DNA of 64,000 bases from Trichuris trichiura (Eukaryota; Nematoda; Enoplea; Trichinellida; Trichuridae): the NCBI GenBank assembly GCA_037903355.1, contig JBAJFE010000010.1, forward strand, positions 186,001-250,000. Reading direction: 5' to 3'. Every line of letters starts with the position of its first letter. The first letter of the stretch is position 1. Both the position numbers and the translations under genes were made by a program. Below are positions 38,346 to 50,456 of the stretch, in pieces. Under the pieces are notes generated by a model, which saw nothing but the letters and a program-made list of their open reading frames with translations, was not told the origin of the DNA and searched no databases.

Positions 38346-41300
38346 AAAACAGAAGGGTATAGTTGACCACTCTGGCAAGTGCGCGTGTGCGAACACGCGT
38401 TCTGCCCATTAAAAAAACATGCAGAACTTACTGTAACTCATAAAACAGTCGCAGAAATATCTACCCTTTATCATTGATGAAGAATAATCTGTCGAAAGAA
38501 ACAGGCCTGAGCTAAGTCGAGCTTTTTCAAAGGACCACCGAATCAGATAAATGTGGAATAGAAGTATAGGTATGCAACCGCGTTAGCCAACCTGATCCGC
38601 CCAGCCACACAGAACCGCGTTCAATGAATTCCTTAGCTAAATGTTTGTTTTAAGGCTCTCAGAACAGTCTGCAATTAGAAAACACTGCAATAGCAAAGAT
38701 TTCTATAGCAACCGCGCAAAGGCGGCGAGTTTTCAACGAACAATCGTATCCATCAATCACATTTCAGTGAGAGCCTGAATAACTCCCTTAAAGATATAGG
38801 GAATAATCGTTACCCAAAGATCAGAGAACTAGATTCGATATTTTGAAAAAATCAATTGCGTCCTGTATTTAGCTTAGCTCGAACAAGGGAAGTGATAAAA
38901 CGGGCTTCAAATAATCATAAATGTGCCACATGAAAATTGAACAGGGATTCGGGGTATTAAATTGGTTCGTTGTGCAAACTAAAACCTACTCTGATCTTTA
39001 ATTAAATGAACTAACAGCATATAACGTTAGGAGAACTTTTTGATGCATCGCCGTATGACGCAGCGTAGTTAATTAAATTTCACATAGACGAAACTGATAG
39101 CTGCAGTATTAGCCTCTCATAAAGGAAAAAAGCCTTAATCAAATGGTAAAGAAATAACTGCAGATACTGCTTGCCATTCTTCGAAGTCGTTAAGTTTTAA
39201 TTGGATACTATGATGGCGCGTTAAAAACTGGTTTACGTAATTGGCCTCCCTATGATAATAGCAGCTTACGGACGTTCCACAATACTGTAGCGCTTATAGA
39301 ACGCACGATGTTCGTGTCTCTCCGCTATCTCAGTCTTCCATTGTGTTCATTATCTTCAACATTCCAGCACATGGAACTAAACTATATATACATTATTCCT
39401 ACTGTATACAGAACTTTCATTTATTATGTCACTGCTAAATTTAGTAAGCTCTAGTGCTACTCAGAATTTTATGTGATTATTCCCTGTTCCTGATTCAGGT
39501 GGACAAGTTATTTTCAACGAAGGAGAAAGCTGAAAACGTATCCCATGTTCTGTTTTTTCACTTTACTAACAATCTCTCAGGTTCCAGCCACTCTTGGTAA
39601 AGCAGGGGTTACTTGTACTACCAAGGCTATCTGGACTTCTGCTTTCCAGCCGGCTTTGAAACAGCATGCCTAAAACATTTATACAGCCTAGCAAGCCAGA
39701 ATTTTGAGCGTACTTAACTAAAAACAACCACAAAACCAATAGCCCCAACAAACAGTTTACTAAAGTTTACTGATCTTATAAGCGGTAAAAAGACCTATTT
39801 GGAAATAAATAATTCTGTAGGTCTCAGTAGAGCAACTTAAGTAAAGCCGCAATGAAGGATTGCGCTAGGATATTTCCTATTACAGGCTTCTACTACTTTA
39901 TTGTTTTAGGACAACGGCGATCAATGGATGTTTGTTAAGGGAAACAATCAAACAAAGCCCTAATTATTGATGAATGATAGTTATCAGCAAAAACCAAAAC
40001 AAGCACATGCAGCTAAAGCTATAGCGCATTTAGTTTACAACGACGAATCTAATTTAATCAGAACATGCTGTATTGAGGAGAACCACTCGAAATTTCTATA
40101 TAGTAACGTTCTTTTTTACTGACAAAGCCTATTCCGCCGCCATTCAAGCTTTGGTAATACTAACATTAGAAGCAATGCATACGCACCCCGTCTAAGATGG
40201 TTTTTCATCAACTGACAGCAAGTTGCTTACGTACTTTTTGAAGTGATATTTTCCTTCATATTCTTACTTCTGCTAAACGTGGAATTATTCGACGCCTTAC
40301 GACTACAAAGCAGGTCATACTGTTATCCAATAATGCTAGATTTTGTGAGAAGTTTGCAAAACGAAATAAAATGATTGCTTCCTGTACTCAGATACTTCAT
40401 AGTACCGATACAATAAGGACATGATTCTTTTACGCAGTATTGTCCTCATATTTTGCCTCTCTGTCGACTTTACTAAGACATGAATCGCATACTGAACATC
40501 TAGAACACACCGTATTTGTTCTAGTTTTATTGCACATTTTTTGATTTGTTATTATTTTCTGCTCTGGAAAATTCTCCGGGCACGTTCAACGTGAATTGTC
40601 TCATTTGGCCTACCATTTCATTTGCAACACTACTTACGTATTCGCTTCGAGAAACTGGATTGCTAATTGTTGTTTGATAAGCAGTATCAGTATTTATCAT
40701 TACCAATTACGCCACGGTAAAAACATGTGCGGTCCATCTCCTGCTCATAGCTCGTACGCTACGTTTTCTATGCAACCACTCGAGAACATCGACGGGATGC
40801 ACTTAATTATGCCTTAAGAAGAGCGAGATATGCCTTTAAGCTGGATTCCAAACACCTTACACTATTGGCATCAGTGAATCCTGGTACTCAAACGCTACGA
40901 AAGCTACCTCTCGTATGAAAGAAGAGTCAAAGTTAAGCTGTCCGCAGAGATAAACGCAAGCTGGAAAAAATGCAGAACTTGTAGTGGAGTTGTACGTGAC
41001 AAAAAGCTAGCACGAAAATTGGAGTTAAAAGTAGTACCATCCGCCCAAAAGTTGTCTCGGCTTTAGAAAGCCTGCTGCGACCACGGATACAACAATGCTA
41101 AGGAAAACTTTCTCAGTAAGATGGTGTACACTCCTAATGAAATAGTAAGACGCACAACGACGGCGGCGCATTTTATGATTACAATAAAGAAAAAGGGCCA
41201 AGATAGCTTGGCTCTTTTTGGTACGAAAAAACGGCAATCCAGAGAAACAGCTACTGGGCATACAAATAATAGGCACACATCCTAGACAAAGACTAAATTT

Positions 41301-42633
41301 AAAATGGATAGACCAAATGCTGATCTAAAATAGCTACAGTACAACAAAGGAAGAGCATTAGGCAGACGAAAATGGAAGAATATTATTAGAGTAGCAGACC
41401 CCACGTAGCGAGATTAATGAAAAACACTTAGGCAATGAGATTAATGACTCATCTCACTGAATTAATTGACTTTTCAAGACCCATATATGGTAAACATCTA
41501 TTACCACTAGCTAAATAGTTCGAACTATTTAATGATACGCTGCGACAGAACGCAGTTTGCTTGAAAGACTGTGTCAACTTTACGCTTTGCACTAAAGATA
41601 GGATTTGTACATGTAGTGTTTTTTCACCCTTGCTTTCATAGCTTAAGTTGTAGCGCAAATCTTGCACTAGTTTTAAAAGAACAAAGGTAATGAAGGGTTT
41701 ACAAATGAATGCGCGCAAACATGAAATACTAACAGTAACACCTAGAAATGGGAATTGCGTGCGTACAGAGGGAACATATACGAAAAGCTTACTTTAACCG
41801 TGCAGAGTGCTGGCCAGTGGGGTGAAATAATTGCACACAGTTGCCGAAATATGTAGCACCGTAACATCTATTCCATTATTTTGCCATTTCTTCGCTGTGC
41901 TGTTCTTTACTTTTGATGGTTTCTTCACTGAGGATAGAAAGTTTCGGGTAAACAGTTTCATTCGGTTATCAACGGTAAGAAAGATGTGAAACAGTCAGGC
42001 TAAAACGGCACCATGTTGCGTTACTATACAATCAGACTGGAAGATAACCGATAATGATGTACAAGTATTCAAAAACACAGCATGGACATATTGCTCCTAC
42101 AGAAGGCGAAGTTACGTTGCCACTTTTTCGTCACCTAAAAATAAACGAACGGTTAGACGACTTTTCCATAACGATATTCTATTTCGCTGCAAATGTTAAC
42201 GAAAACAACCTGCTGTACAAGTTTTGCAGTTAATCAACATGAATAAACCGTAAACTGTACAATGCAAACGAGAATTGCGTCAAAGCGTAACGCCCTCCAG
42301 CCAGGACAAAAGCGCAAAAACTACATCCTTCGTGCTATGTACGACAATAGTCCATACCAAATAGGGAGAAATTTTCACTAGTAAACATACCATTTATGTA
42401 AGAATAATCTTTCAAAATGCGAAGAGTATTTTTCCTATGCGCAATTTTGCTTAACTGTGAGTTCCGAAAAACTTTTATCGTAAGAAAAAACTCGAAAGTT
42501 AAAGGAAAAGCAAGGAGTACAGATCGAAAAGAAAACAACGCTATGACATGTATGTTGAACTTATCTCAGCGCAAAAGCATACTCAAATGGGTCGCTGAAA
42601 TATTGAACAAAAAGAATAAACAGTTCATCTTCT
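38346..42633. other. Intergenic, nothing recognised
   Basis: AT-rich DNA with scattered short ORFs that lack recognisable domains. No RNA gene or transposon terminus was seen. Confidence 0.4.
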
Positions 42634-42642
42634 TTGTACAGA

Positions 42643-42948
42643 GACTACCTGCTAACCAACGATGAGGAAGGGTTTCTGATCTTTCAGATGAGACAGAAGA
42701 CCGAACAAACTTCGACAGGCCAAAAAACTTATGATGCCGGATCATCGGAAGAAGCGCTCTGTAAGAACGAACCTGCATTAAGCCCGCCAACACTGTACCG
42801 CAAGAGCGAGGGAGAAGAATGGATCACGTGTATGAATGAGCCGACTTATTATGGAGGATCTTTCCCGTCAGCAAAATGGAAATCAATATTGGCACAAACA
42901 TGTGAGGATCAAAAAGACACCAGTATTCATAAAAGATCATACTACTGA
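42643..42948 (+). CDS. Unidentified coding-like open exon
   Basis: About 100 codons stay open after a TTGTACAG acceptor-like site, starting DYLLTNDEEGFLIFQ and ending IHKRSYY plus TGA. The composition is acidic and polar, with Trp, Tyr and Cys spaced as in real proteins (for example EEWITCMNEPTYYGGS), unlike nearby noise ORFs. I do not recognise a family. It could be an independent small gene starting at the Met at 42688, or an upstream exon of the zinc-finger gene at 44.4 kb. No clear donor was placed. Confidence 0.35.
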   Translation, partial: DYLLTNDEEGFLIFQMRQKTEQTSTGQKTYDAGSSEEALCKNEPALSPPTLYRKSEGEEWITCMNEPTYYGGSFPSAKWKSILAQTCEDQKDTSIHKRSYY

Positions 42949-44365
42949 CCTTTGCCTTCGTTCTTCAGTCACGGGCTCTTCTCGTTGTCGTCGATGTACC
43001 TAATTAAACTACACAAGTGCCATACCAGCACATGGACAGCTTGTTGGTATGACACTTGAGTAGCTTAATAACGGACATAAATGGCAACGGAAAATAGCAG
43101 TGACTGAAGAGCAGAATAAAAATGCCCATCCCCGTTAGATGATATGTGCTGTTCTAAATACGCCCATTAAGAAGAACTACGTTTCCCAAGAAGAAGCAAC
43201 AGTAGCAGTTTCGCCAGGTGAGCGAAGTACTAACTGAAGCGTTGTAGGCGTACTGCAAAGTTTTCTGCAAAAAATGATGTAATTGAAATCAACTGAGCAA
43301 AACGAATTAAGGATCTTGATCAGCACATTTCAGCACACTTAGAAGTGCATCCACTTGCGTCAGCGTTCTACAAGATTTTAAGCCTAGAGCAATTAACGAC
43401 TCGCTGTGGCTTAACAGCATTTTTCAAGGCGTACGTTACAGAAAACCATATGCCATCAAGTATTAATAAGAATTCAAACGTATTTACAACCATCTCGTAA
43501 AGTTACATTCTTTAAATTTTCAGGAAGACAGCAGTTTGATTTCTGCTCGTTGTTCAGATTGGCACTGTGAGAAATACCTGCGCGGACAATCCAGACGTCA
43601 AAGAATGTACGTGACCATGGTAGCACTGTACCTACTAGCTTGACCATCAGAATCTCATTATTCCTTGAAAAAATAATAGACGGACACGCGAATGATTTAG
43701 CTTATTAATGCCATCAGGCAGCATCAGCACATTTCAAAAGTCCTTCCTATTATCTGGCCGCCCTTTTTGTTGCTATCTTTTCTCCACTGCCTACTCACTC
43801 AGTTTTCACTGTTATCTTTTATCTCCTGACGCAGTTTAGCAATGTTGTTGTAACTGACATCCTTAATGGACTTAACGCAAATCAGCACGTTTTAGAAACC
43901 TAAACAGTCTTCATTTCAAGCTGCCTTTTCTTTTCAGCCTCTTCGTTTGCGTTGCTAAAAAAATAACATTCATGACGGATATTTAATGCAATGGTCCAAG
44001 CAAGGAAGTAAACACTACTAACGCGTAGATGCCTCGGGAGCCTATGTTAAAAATATGCGGGTACGAAGTTATAGCAGTGAACGGCTATCGGACACCGTAA
44101 TGAATACATGCCGATTTGATGGCAACTTAAACTCAACCCCTCGTTGAACTTTAAAGTAAATATGATTTGTACCCTTTAAAATTTGACGTACTGGGCATAA
44201 CGCCATTTTGCGTAGTCACACACGTCATAACGAGAGCTGTCTGAAAGTATGCGGCGTAATTAATGCAAGCGGCAGGTCCAAATACGATATTAACTTTCAG
44301 TCTTAAGTGTCAGACGTGGGCGCAGCTTGTACAAGTTCTACATAGCTTTGGTGAAAAACTGACAG
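42949..44365. other. Intergenic or intronic, nothing recognised
   Basis: AT-rich sequence between the unidentified open exon and the zinc-finger locus. No motif-bearing ORF was seen. Confidence 0.4.
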
Positions 44366-45960
44366 ATCTATGAAACCAAAGGTACTGCATATCTGTTGTG
44401 CTTGCCAGAAGTATTTCACCAGCGACACCGTTTGCTTGTGCACATGATGGCACATTCAGAAATAAGAAAATTTTCTTGCGCTGTTTGCCAGAAACGACTC
44501 AAGTCAAAAGGCAGCCTTTCATATCATGCATATTCACATTTGAAGAACGGAGATACCGATTCAATGGACATGTTTCCAGAGCTTGTTCCTAAAATTAGAA
44601 GCAAACAAGGAGCTGAAGTCGGAAGGGGCAACTCACCATGCGAAGATACTATAACAAGGAGCTCTGATCAGCCAATAGCCAGCGTGTCAGGTGCAACCCC
44701 AACAGTGCAGACAGGTCTGCGGAGTGGCTTTGGAAGCAGTCGGGCAATTCCTATCGCTGGTACCGCTTGCCAAAGCTATGGCGAAGTTCAACAAAGCATA
44801 AATAATGCTACACAGGAGTATGAAGAACAAAGGCAAAGCGGACTTCCGATTAGCCCAGTTTGTGCTGTACAAACACCTACTATTTTGCATAATTGCAATA
44901 ACACTCCACCTACTGAAGGACACTTAAGCTTAAACAGAAAGAGAAGAAAATTGGTTATTGTAAACTGCGCAAACGGTCATCAGTATTATTTGCGTCTGAA
45001 TGATGATTCACAAAAAATGCTAAGAGAAGAATTACAGAGTAGCGAACCAGTCCAAGGAATTAGCCCGCATCAGTGGCATATCCTGGGAAGACCAAGGCAA
45101 ATCTGCTGCCGAATTTCGTTTCCCACGAAGATATGGCGGGTTTCTTTGTTCCACCTCTATAGAACAACAGCACAGTGAAGCCAGTGAAGTTTATGATTTC
45201 AGTAATTTACAGCCATCAACAAGCGGCCATAGTCCTAGCAATTCATACGAAACACCATCGCAGCATAGTTACTTAGGCTTGCAGGACTATCCAGCCGAGG
45301 GACAAACCAGCTGGGGAGCACTGCCAGAAAATCAGTTCCGTAGCTTACCATCACTGAGAAGGTTGAGCAAACCGGATGAACAGGCATACGTATCTCACCA
45401 CAGGCAAACACGTGGTACTTTTCCACGACGTATGACGAAAATGCAGTTCCAAGGAACAAGCACGGCGAATGCAGCGCGCCATCTACAAGCATCATCAACG
45501 AGTTGGAATACCTCGAATGAACTCTCAACTGACCCTGATCTGCAAAACAGACAGCTGCTATTTTCCGGGGTAGACGAAATCCATTTCGATTTGCCCAGCA
45601 CCAGTCAAGGAAGAAATTATGCAAACCTAACCTGTTCAGCTCGTATGCCAACTTGTACGTGGCATAGCGCAGGGCAGGCAAGGGGAGACGACCGTATATG
45701 CAAACGCAACTTTTTTAGCAGCCAGCAGTAATACCGCAATAGCTGCAACGTGCATGAAGAAAAGTGGTTCACCACAATCAAAGCAGAAGCAACATTTTCA
45801 GTACCTAAGAAGCAAGGATACACAACTGATCAGCATATTGATGAAGCAACCAAAAAGATTAGCAAATAGCAATACACAAATGCGTCTGTCTATTCTGGGC
45901 ATTGCAAATTCGCGCTTAAAAATTTTTGGCAGTGCTATACGTAGTTTTGATCATCGATAA
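44366..45960 (+). pseudogene. C2H2 zinc-finger gene or pseudogene with several frame breaks
   Basis: Finger 1 is complete only across a shift: HICCACQKYF in one frame and HQRHRLLVHMMAHSE in another, giving Cx2Cx12Hx3H, with one T missing near 44408-44412. Finger 2 follows intact (FSCAVCQKRLKSKGSLSYHAYSH). A long Ser/Gln-rich tail then continues with KRRKLVIVNCANGHQYYL, another shift between about 45020 and 45100, then AAEFRFPRRYGGFLCSTS and LQPSTSGHSPSNSYETPSQ in the frame that runs on to 45731. A third shift in a G run near 45685 leads to ETTVYANATFLAASSN and AATCMKKSGSPQSK. Reading past each break is protein-like, so this was recently one continuous coding sequence. It looks like a C2H2 transcription-factor type; the family is not identified. 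The shifts could be real decay or assembly indels. The 5' start is not defined. Confidence 0.7.
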
Positions 45961-46007
45961 AACGCGCCCCATAGATAAGCACGAGCAGTATTTGGGTAAA
46001 GGGACAT

Positions 46008-46125
46008 ATATTGAAAAATATCTTTACTACGGATTCTCTCCCGTTGTAAAGTAAAACAAAAAGAAAAATCTTTTTGTTTTACTTCACAACGGGAGAGAAT
46101 CCGTAATAAAGATATTTTTCAATAT
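46008..46125. repeat. Near-perfect 57-bp-arm hairpin built from inverted PLE pseudo-LTR ends
   Basis: The left arm 46008-46064 and right arm 46069-46125 are reverse complements with about two mismatches and a 4-nt AAAA loop. Each arm, read outward, carries CAACGGGAGAGAATCCGTA followed by AAAGATATTTTTCAATAT, related to the pseudo-LTR segments at 32.07 and 51.2 kb. The right side continues outward with TATGAAAACACACGC and TCCCGTACAAAAGCATC up to about 46180, again matching the 32.1 kb copy. Confidence 0.9.
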
Positions 46126-46501
46126 GAAAACACACGCTCCCGTACAAAAGCATCATGTTTTCAAGACTATAAAGGGAGACAACACAAACTAAACTCAGCG
46201 GTGTCGCTTGAAGTTTTACCACTGTATAAAACTCTTTTGAAAACTAAGCGTATTTGCATTTTTCGACAAACAGGCTTGATCATTTCACTCTTCAGTGTTT
46301 TAACGCAATATCAAGGAAAGATGCTCATGGCGCTACATACCAGCTCGAAGAAATTAATTTCTGCAGACTGGAAAAGTTTTAATGAAATGGACTCCTTAAA
46401 GGTATTTTTAAAGCTATTGTCATTTAAAAATTACGCACGATGATATACGGATGCTTTATATCCTACAATAGCACAGGAAAGTTCTCTTTGTGAACTAACA
46501 A
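46126..46501. other. PLE flank, then AT-rich spacer
   Basis: The first 55 bp extend the pseudo-LTR similarity. The rest, including an open frame at 46201-46443, has no recognisable motif. Confidence 0.4.
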
Positions 46502-46507
46502 TTTATT
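46502..46507 (-). promoter_or_regulatory. Poly(A) signal AATAAA of SNU13
   Basis: TTTATT on the plus strand is AATAAA on the minus strand, about 110 bp beyond the SNU13 stop codon. Confidence 0.55.
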
Positions 46508-46617
46508 TCAAACGGTCGATAATGTGACGTTCTTGCAGATGTCTTTCGGCGGAATAAGATGCATTGCGAAAAACTCGTTAACACGCGATATTCAACGATT
46601 TAAGCGACGAGATATCT

Positions 46618-47001
46618 TTATACCAGCAACTTTTCCATTTCTGCCTTTATACGCTGAATCTGCGCGTTTAGCTGCGATCCTTCGTTGACCGTGACCGAAC
46701 ATGCGATTATTGGTCTGGAAACGCCGCAAGCGCGTCCCAACGCAGCCTTCGACTTTACGAATACGTACGGAACGTTCTTGTCCTCGCATAGTATCGGTAA
46801 ATGCAGTAGAATTTCCAGAGGCTCCGTGTCCGCTGCCAGAACTACTAACTCCGCCATGCCACGATTCAATGCCTTTGTAGTCTCGTTCGCACCGCGCTTC
46901 ATCTGCCTGTGACACATTGCTTGCTGGATGAGATCGAGCAACTTTTGCGACAAGTTGACGTCGGCAATAGGGAAAGCCCTTGGATTTGTTGCTTCAGTCA
47001 T
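46618..47001 (-). CDS. SNU13: SNU13/NHP2L1 (15.5K), kink-turn RNA-binding protein
   Basis: An intact single-exon gene of 127 residues, the usual length of the family. SNU13 binds the k-turn of U4 snRNA and of box C/D snoRNAs in the nucleus and nucleolus. Landmarks are [19 protein letters not shown], the RNA-contact motif [14 protein letters not shown], then [54 protein letters not shown], and the terminal EKLLV. Key residues of the L7Ae fold are conserved, while positions such as CHRQM vary. The absence of introns is notable beside the many-intron BCKDHB. The start is the first Met and aligns with the family N-terminus. It is divergent from CFAP20, with 1.1 kb between the two starts. Confidence 0.97.
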   Translation of the reverse strand: MTEATNPRAFPIADVNLSQKLLDLIQQAMCHRQMKRGANETTKALNRGMAELVVLAADTEPLEILLHLPILCEDKNVPYVFVKSKAALGRACGVSRPIIACSVTVNEGSQLNAQIQRIKAEMEKLLV

Positions 47002-48120
47002 CGATAAAAAGCTTGCTGAAGACAGACGACTGAACGCAAAATGTTACAGTATGAAAGCAGGTACGTACATACGCGTTTCCGAACTTCTAATGTTGCACGA
47101 GTTTCTCCGCACGGATATAGTTGTGGAGTTTAATGCTAAATCGGCGCACGTTGTTGAAAATAAAACGATACAAGAAACGCGTACTGACTTTTCTCTTTTT
47201 TCAGAAACGTTGAAAGACGCAGCAAGGAGGTACCTGAAAATGATTTCCAAGCGAACGAGTAAGTAGTCAATTGACCGACAAAACAAAATCACCGTGCTAA
47301 CCGTAAATAAACAGCTTAATTTTTAAATTCCCATATTTTCCTCTTCATCACGACTTAGTGTCTACTCCACGGTTTGCCATTACGGTAGTAATGTTAGATA
47401 TTTTACGTTTAGTTAATGCACTACAATCGAACGCTTTACAATCTTGGTTGTAAGGTCTTCTACGGCTTTTCCCGTTTTTTCGTTGTGCTGTTATCTGTAA
47501 TTAAACTGCGTTTTCAAGTTTTCAGTTTTCAAGTTTTCAGTTTTCAAGTTTTCAAGGAAAGATGCTCAGTCTGATGCTCGTCTCAGAAAGATGCTCGTCT
47601 TCCTACAGTTTTCAAGAGCTTTACAATCTTGAAAAAAGAGGTTACAGATTTTCCGAAAGCATGTTAGATAAATGTTTATTCGTATGCCCATATGTGCAAA
47701 TAATTATTTGTCCAGCAACTGAACAAAACTGACACCGTTTTATTGGACTGTCCTGAAAGGAAGATTTCGTAGCTCTAGTAAACAGCTTCGCGTTGAAAAG
47801 CTATGCGCTACTGTAGAATGTATACTCAAGCATACGTCAGCATTCACAATACGCATAAATTGCATTTTCGCTGCGGAATTACTATACCTGGGGTGAGTCG
47901 ACTCATTAATCCACATCATTTTCATTAAAACTTGCAAATCGAAATGCTCATTTCGTGAGTACAGTACACTTCTTCTGCTCGGTGGTTCTTTGACCCTTGC
48001 GGTCACAGTTTTCACTTTCTTGTTCCGTTTCGTTGCCTGCACTTTGCTCTATTTTTTTCGCTTTTCAGCTGCTCAGACTTCTGTTGTTGTCGATCACATC
48101 CACAGTTCCGCAGCATTGCA
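47002..48120. other. Shared upstream region between SNU13 and CFAP20
   Basis: A 1.1 kb divergent intergenic region that presumably holds both promoters. It contains a minisatellite near 47.5 kb (listed separately). No TATA or other element could be assigned by eye. Confidence 0.45.
47510..47620 (+). repeat. Short minisatellite: GTTTTCAAGTTTTCA units and GATGCTC repeats
   Basis: About three tandem copies of a 15-bp TTTTCAAG-TTTTCAG unit (47510-47555) are followed by three copies of GATGCTC(A/G) in a looser array, and then one more TTTTCAAG. Confidence 0.8.
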
Positions 48121-48699
48121 ATGTTTCGAAACACGTTCCAGAGCGGTCTGTTGTCGGTCTTCTATAGCCTGGGCAATAAGCCGCTGCAACTATGGGAGCA
48201 GCAAACCCAAAATGGCTTCATCAAGGTGGTCGAGGATGATGACATTCGATCGCCCGTTGTTGAAATGGTTGGCTCTAGCATCGACGGTGCTTGTATAAGA
48301 TGTCCGTTGGATGCAAAGCTCACATTGGGCATAAAGATGCCATACTTAGTTCTCGTGGTGAAGAACATGAAACGATACTTTGCTTTTGAGGTGGAATTAC
48401 TGGACAGCAAGGGAACAACCAGACGATTTCGAGCCAACAATTTTCAGTCGAATACGAGGACGAAACCGTACATATGCACGATTCCTTTGCGTCTTGACAA
48501 CGGGTGGAATTCAGTACATTTCAACCTGGCTGACTTTACAAAGCGGGCTTACGGAACAAACTACGTGGAAACCTCACGCATTACAGTGCATGCGAATTGC
48601 CGACTACGTAGTGTGTACTTCGCCGATCGGATTTATGCCGAGGACGAATTGCCGCAGGAATTCAGGTTATCTATTCCGGTCAGCAGTAAATCTTTGTAG
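48121..48699 (+). CDS. CFAP20: CFAP20 (BUG22), ciliary/centriolar inner-junction protein
   Basis: An intact single-exon gene of 192 residues, one short of the human protein. CFAP20 belongs to the DUF667 family and sits at the doublet microtubule inner junction and on centrioles; it is needed for normal cilia. Matching blocks are [20 protein letters not shown] at the very start, [80 protein letters not shown], and [17 protein letters not shown]. The start Met aligns with the family start. An ATTAAA about 60 bp after the stop may serve as the poly(A) signal. Confidence 0.97.
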   Translation: MFRNTFQSGLLSVFYSLGNKPLQLWEQQTQNGFIKVVEDDDIRSPVVEMVGSSIDGACIRCPLDAKLTLGIKMPYLVLVVKNMKRYFAFEVELLDSKGTTRRFRANNFQSNTRTKPYICTIPLRLDNGWNSVHFNLADFTKRAYGTNYVETSRITVHANCRLRSVYFADRIYAEDELPQEFRLSIPVSSKSL

Positions 48700-50456
48700 G
48701 TAAAAATCTAGCATAGGCTTGATCATCTGCACGACGTGTTGCTCACCATTGCACCATAATTAAAACAACATTTTCTCTGCCTTTTAAGTCACGGTTTGAA
48801 ATTTCTGTTGCTATTTTGTTGTGCATTTAGAATCGTAAACACCATTCTTTGTTATTATGTTACGTTGCTGGTTTAAGTGCACTTGGAATTATGCCCTCAG
48901 TGTATTGATGAAGTAGTGGCTATCCGATACAACAAGGCAAAATTGTTCCCATGCGCTAGGAAGTACTCATTCCGCCAATTTGTGCTTCTCCGTTCTTAAA
49001 CAAGTATCAGTATGTTCAGTAATTAAGTAATGTGACCCGTAAGTCAAACATTTGCTTTTTTTCCTTCCGTGCATGAGAAATAATCATTTGTAGCATGGTT
49101 GTTTTGCTGTTTTAAGTTAATACATACAGTGCTAATGTTGTAACATTAAAAATATCCATTCTAGCCAAGTATTGACAGTTCTAACAGTATTTTACCGTCA
49201 CAGATATACATTGTATTTTTATTTTACTGCAAAAATCAAAACAAAGTTTATTATGCCTGCACGCTCACGCGGGTGTCTTTAAGTTAGCAGCACATCTTTT
49301 TGGAACCTAGTCAAAGAGTTACCGATTAGTCCTATCGTCTAGAGGCGGAAATGTTTGAAGGAAAACTGCTGACGATTTTGTGAGAACAGTGAATGATCGC
49401 AAAATACTGCTTCACGGCTACGCGATGGTGATGCCCTGCGGAAATCACGCTGTAAAATTGAGGCTTTCAATCTTTAACCCTCAATTTAGTTGCCTTCACA
49501 CCTTACGCGGGATTGTAAGGTCGTGTGAGTCAATTTCCTTCCTAGATGGTATTTATTCGTTTCGAAATCGTTAGGAACGTTGAATTAACCCTCATCGTTC
49601 ATATGTCAACTAATACAGCTGTTCCTTGGAAGAGTCTTGAACTCTTAAGTTCAATCTAAGTATCATAAGCTGGTCAGGTTCTCTACTTTCTCATGTAAGT
49701 GAAAACTAGATTCGTCATGACTCGGCTATTTCAAATCATTTGCAGTTGTCGCAAGCTAACCTGCGCATCACGGATAACGCTAAACCCGTTAATTTTAAGC
49801 AAAAATATTATCCTGCTGTTTGTGAAGCTGTTATTCACCTTTACAACAGCGGTAGTGGCAGCAGTGCTTCAGTTTTTCCACTGCACGCTTGAAATTCTTC
49901 CTTTATTTTGCCAACTTTACTGCTCAGCAGAGGACACTCACGTGCAGTAGAAAACAGTGCGAACGTGCGTGAACATTGTTTTACCGGAAGAATTGGTTCT
50001 CTTCTGCGCACTACAACATCCTGACGCTAACAACGTTTAGTCGGCGGAATATCTTCACTTTGCAATTGCGTGTGTACGGCTAAAGTAAAGGTTCAAATCT
50101 TCTGAGAACCTTTGAATGAAACCGTTAAAACCTTCGCTCTGCTCTGTTAGACTTTGATACTCATAGAGATATGCTTTGGAAGTGAAATAACTTGACTTCG
50201 CATGAGTAAATTTCCGCTTAGAATTAGCCAGTATTTAATTTAATAAGATACAATGGAGAATTCGTTTAATCATTTCGTTTAGTAGAAACGCATTCGCGTC
50301 AAACTGTGATTCCGTGATAACCTGCGCGCTTTCAAATACAGTACGCCATTGTTAATTGTCGGTGAGTCGTTGGCAGTCGCATAACTTGTTGCTCAGAATT
50401 TGTTCGCTTGCGTACAACCTACTTATGGGTTGTATGAAGAACAAGTATAGGGCAAC
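48700..50456. other. Intergenic, nothing recognised
   Basis: AT-rich sequence after CFAP20. The ORFs at 49380 and 49699 lack motifs. Confidence 0.4.

Noticed and set aside
50080..50120. GGTTCAAATC, considered as a tRNA T-arm
   Set aside because: No matching acceptor, D or anticodon arms at the right spacing.
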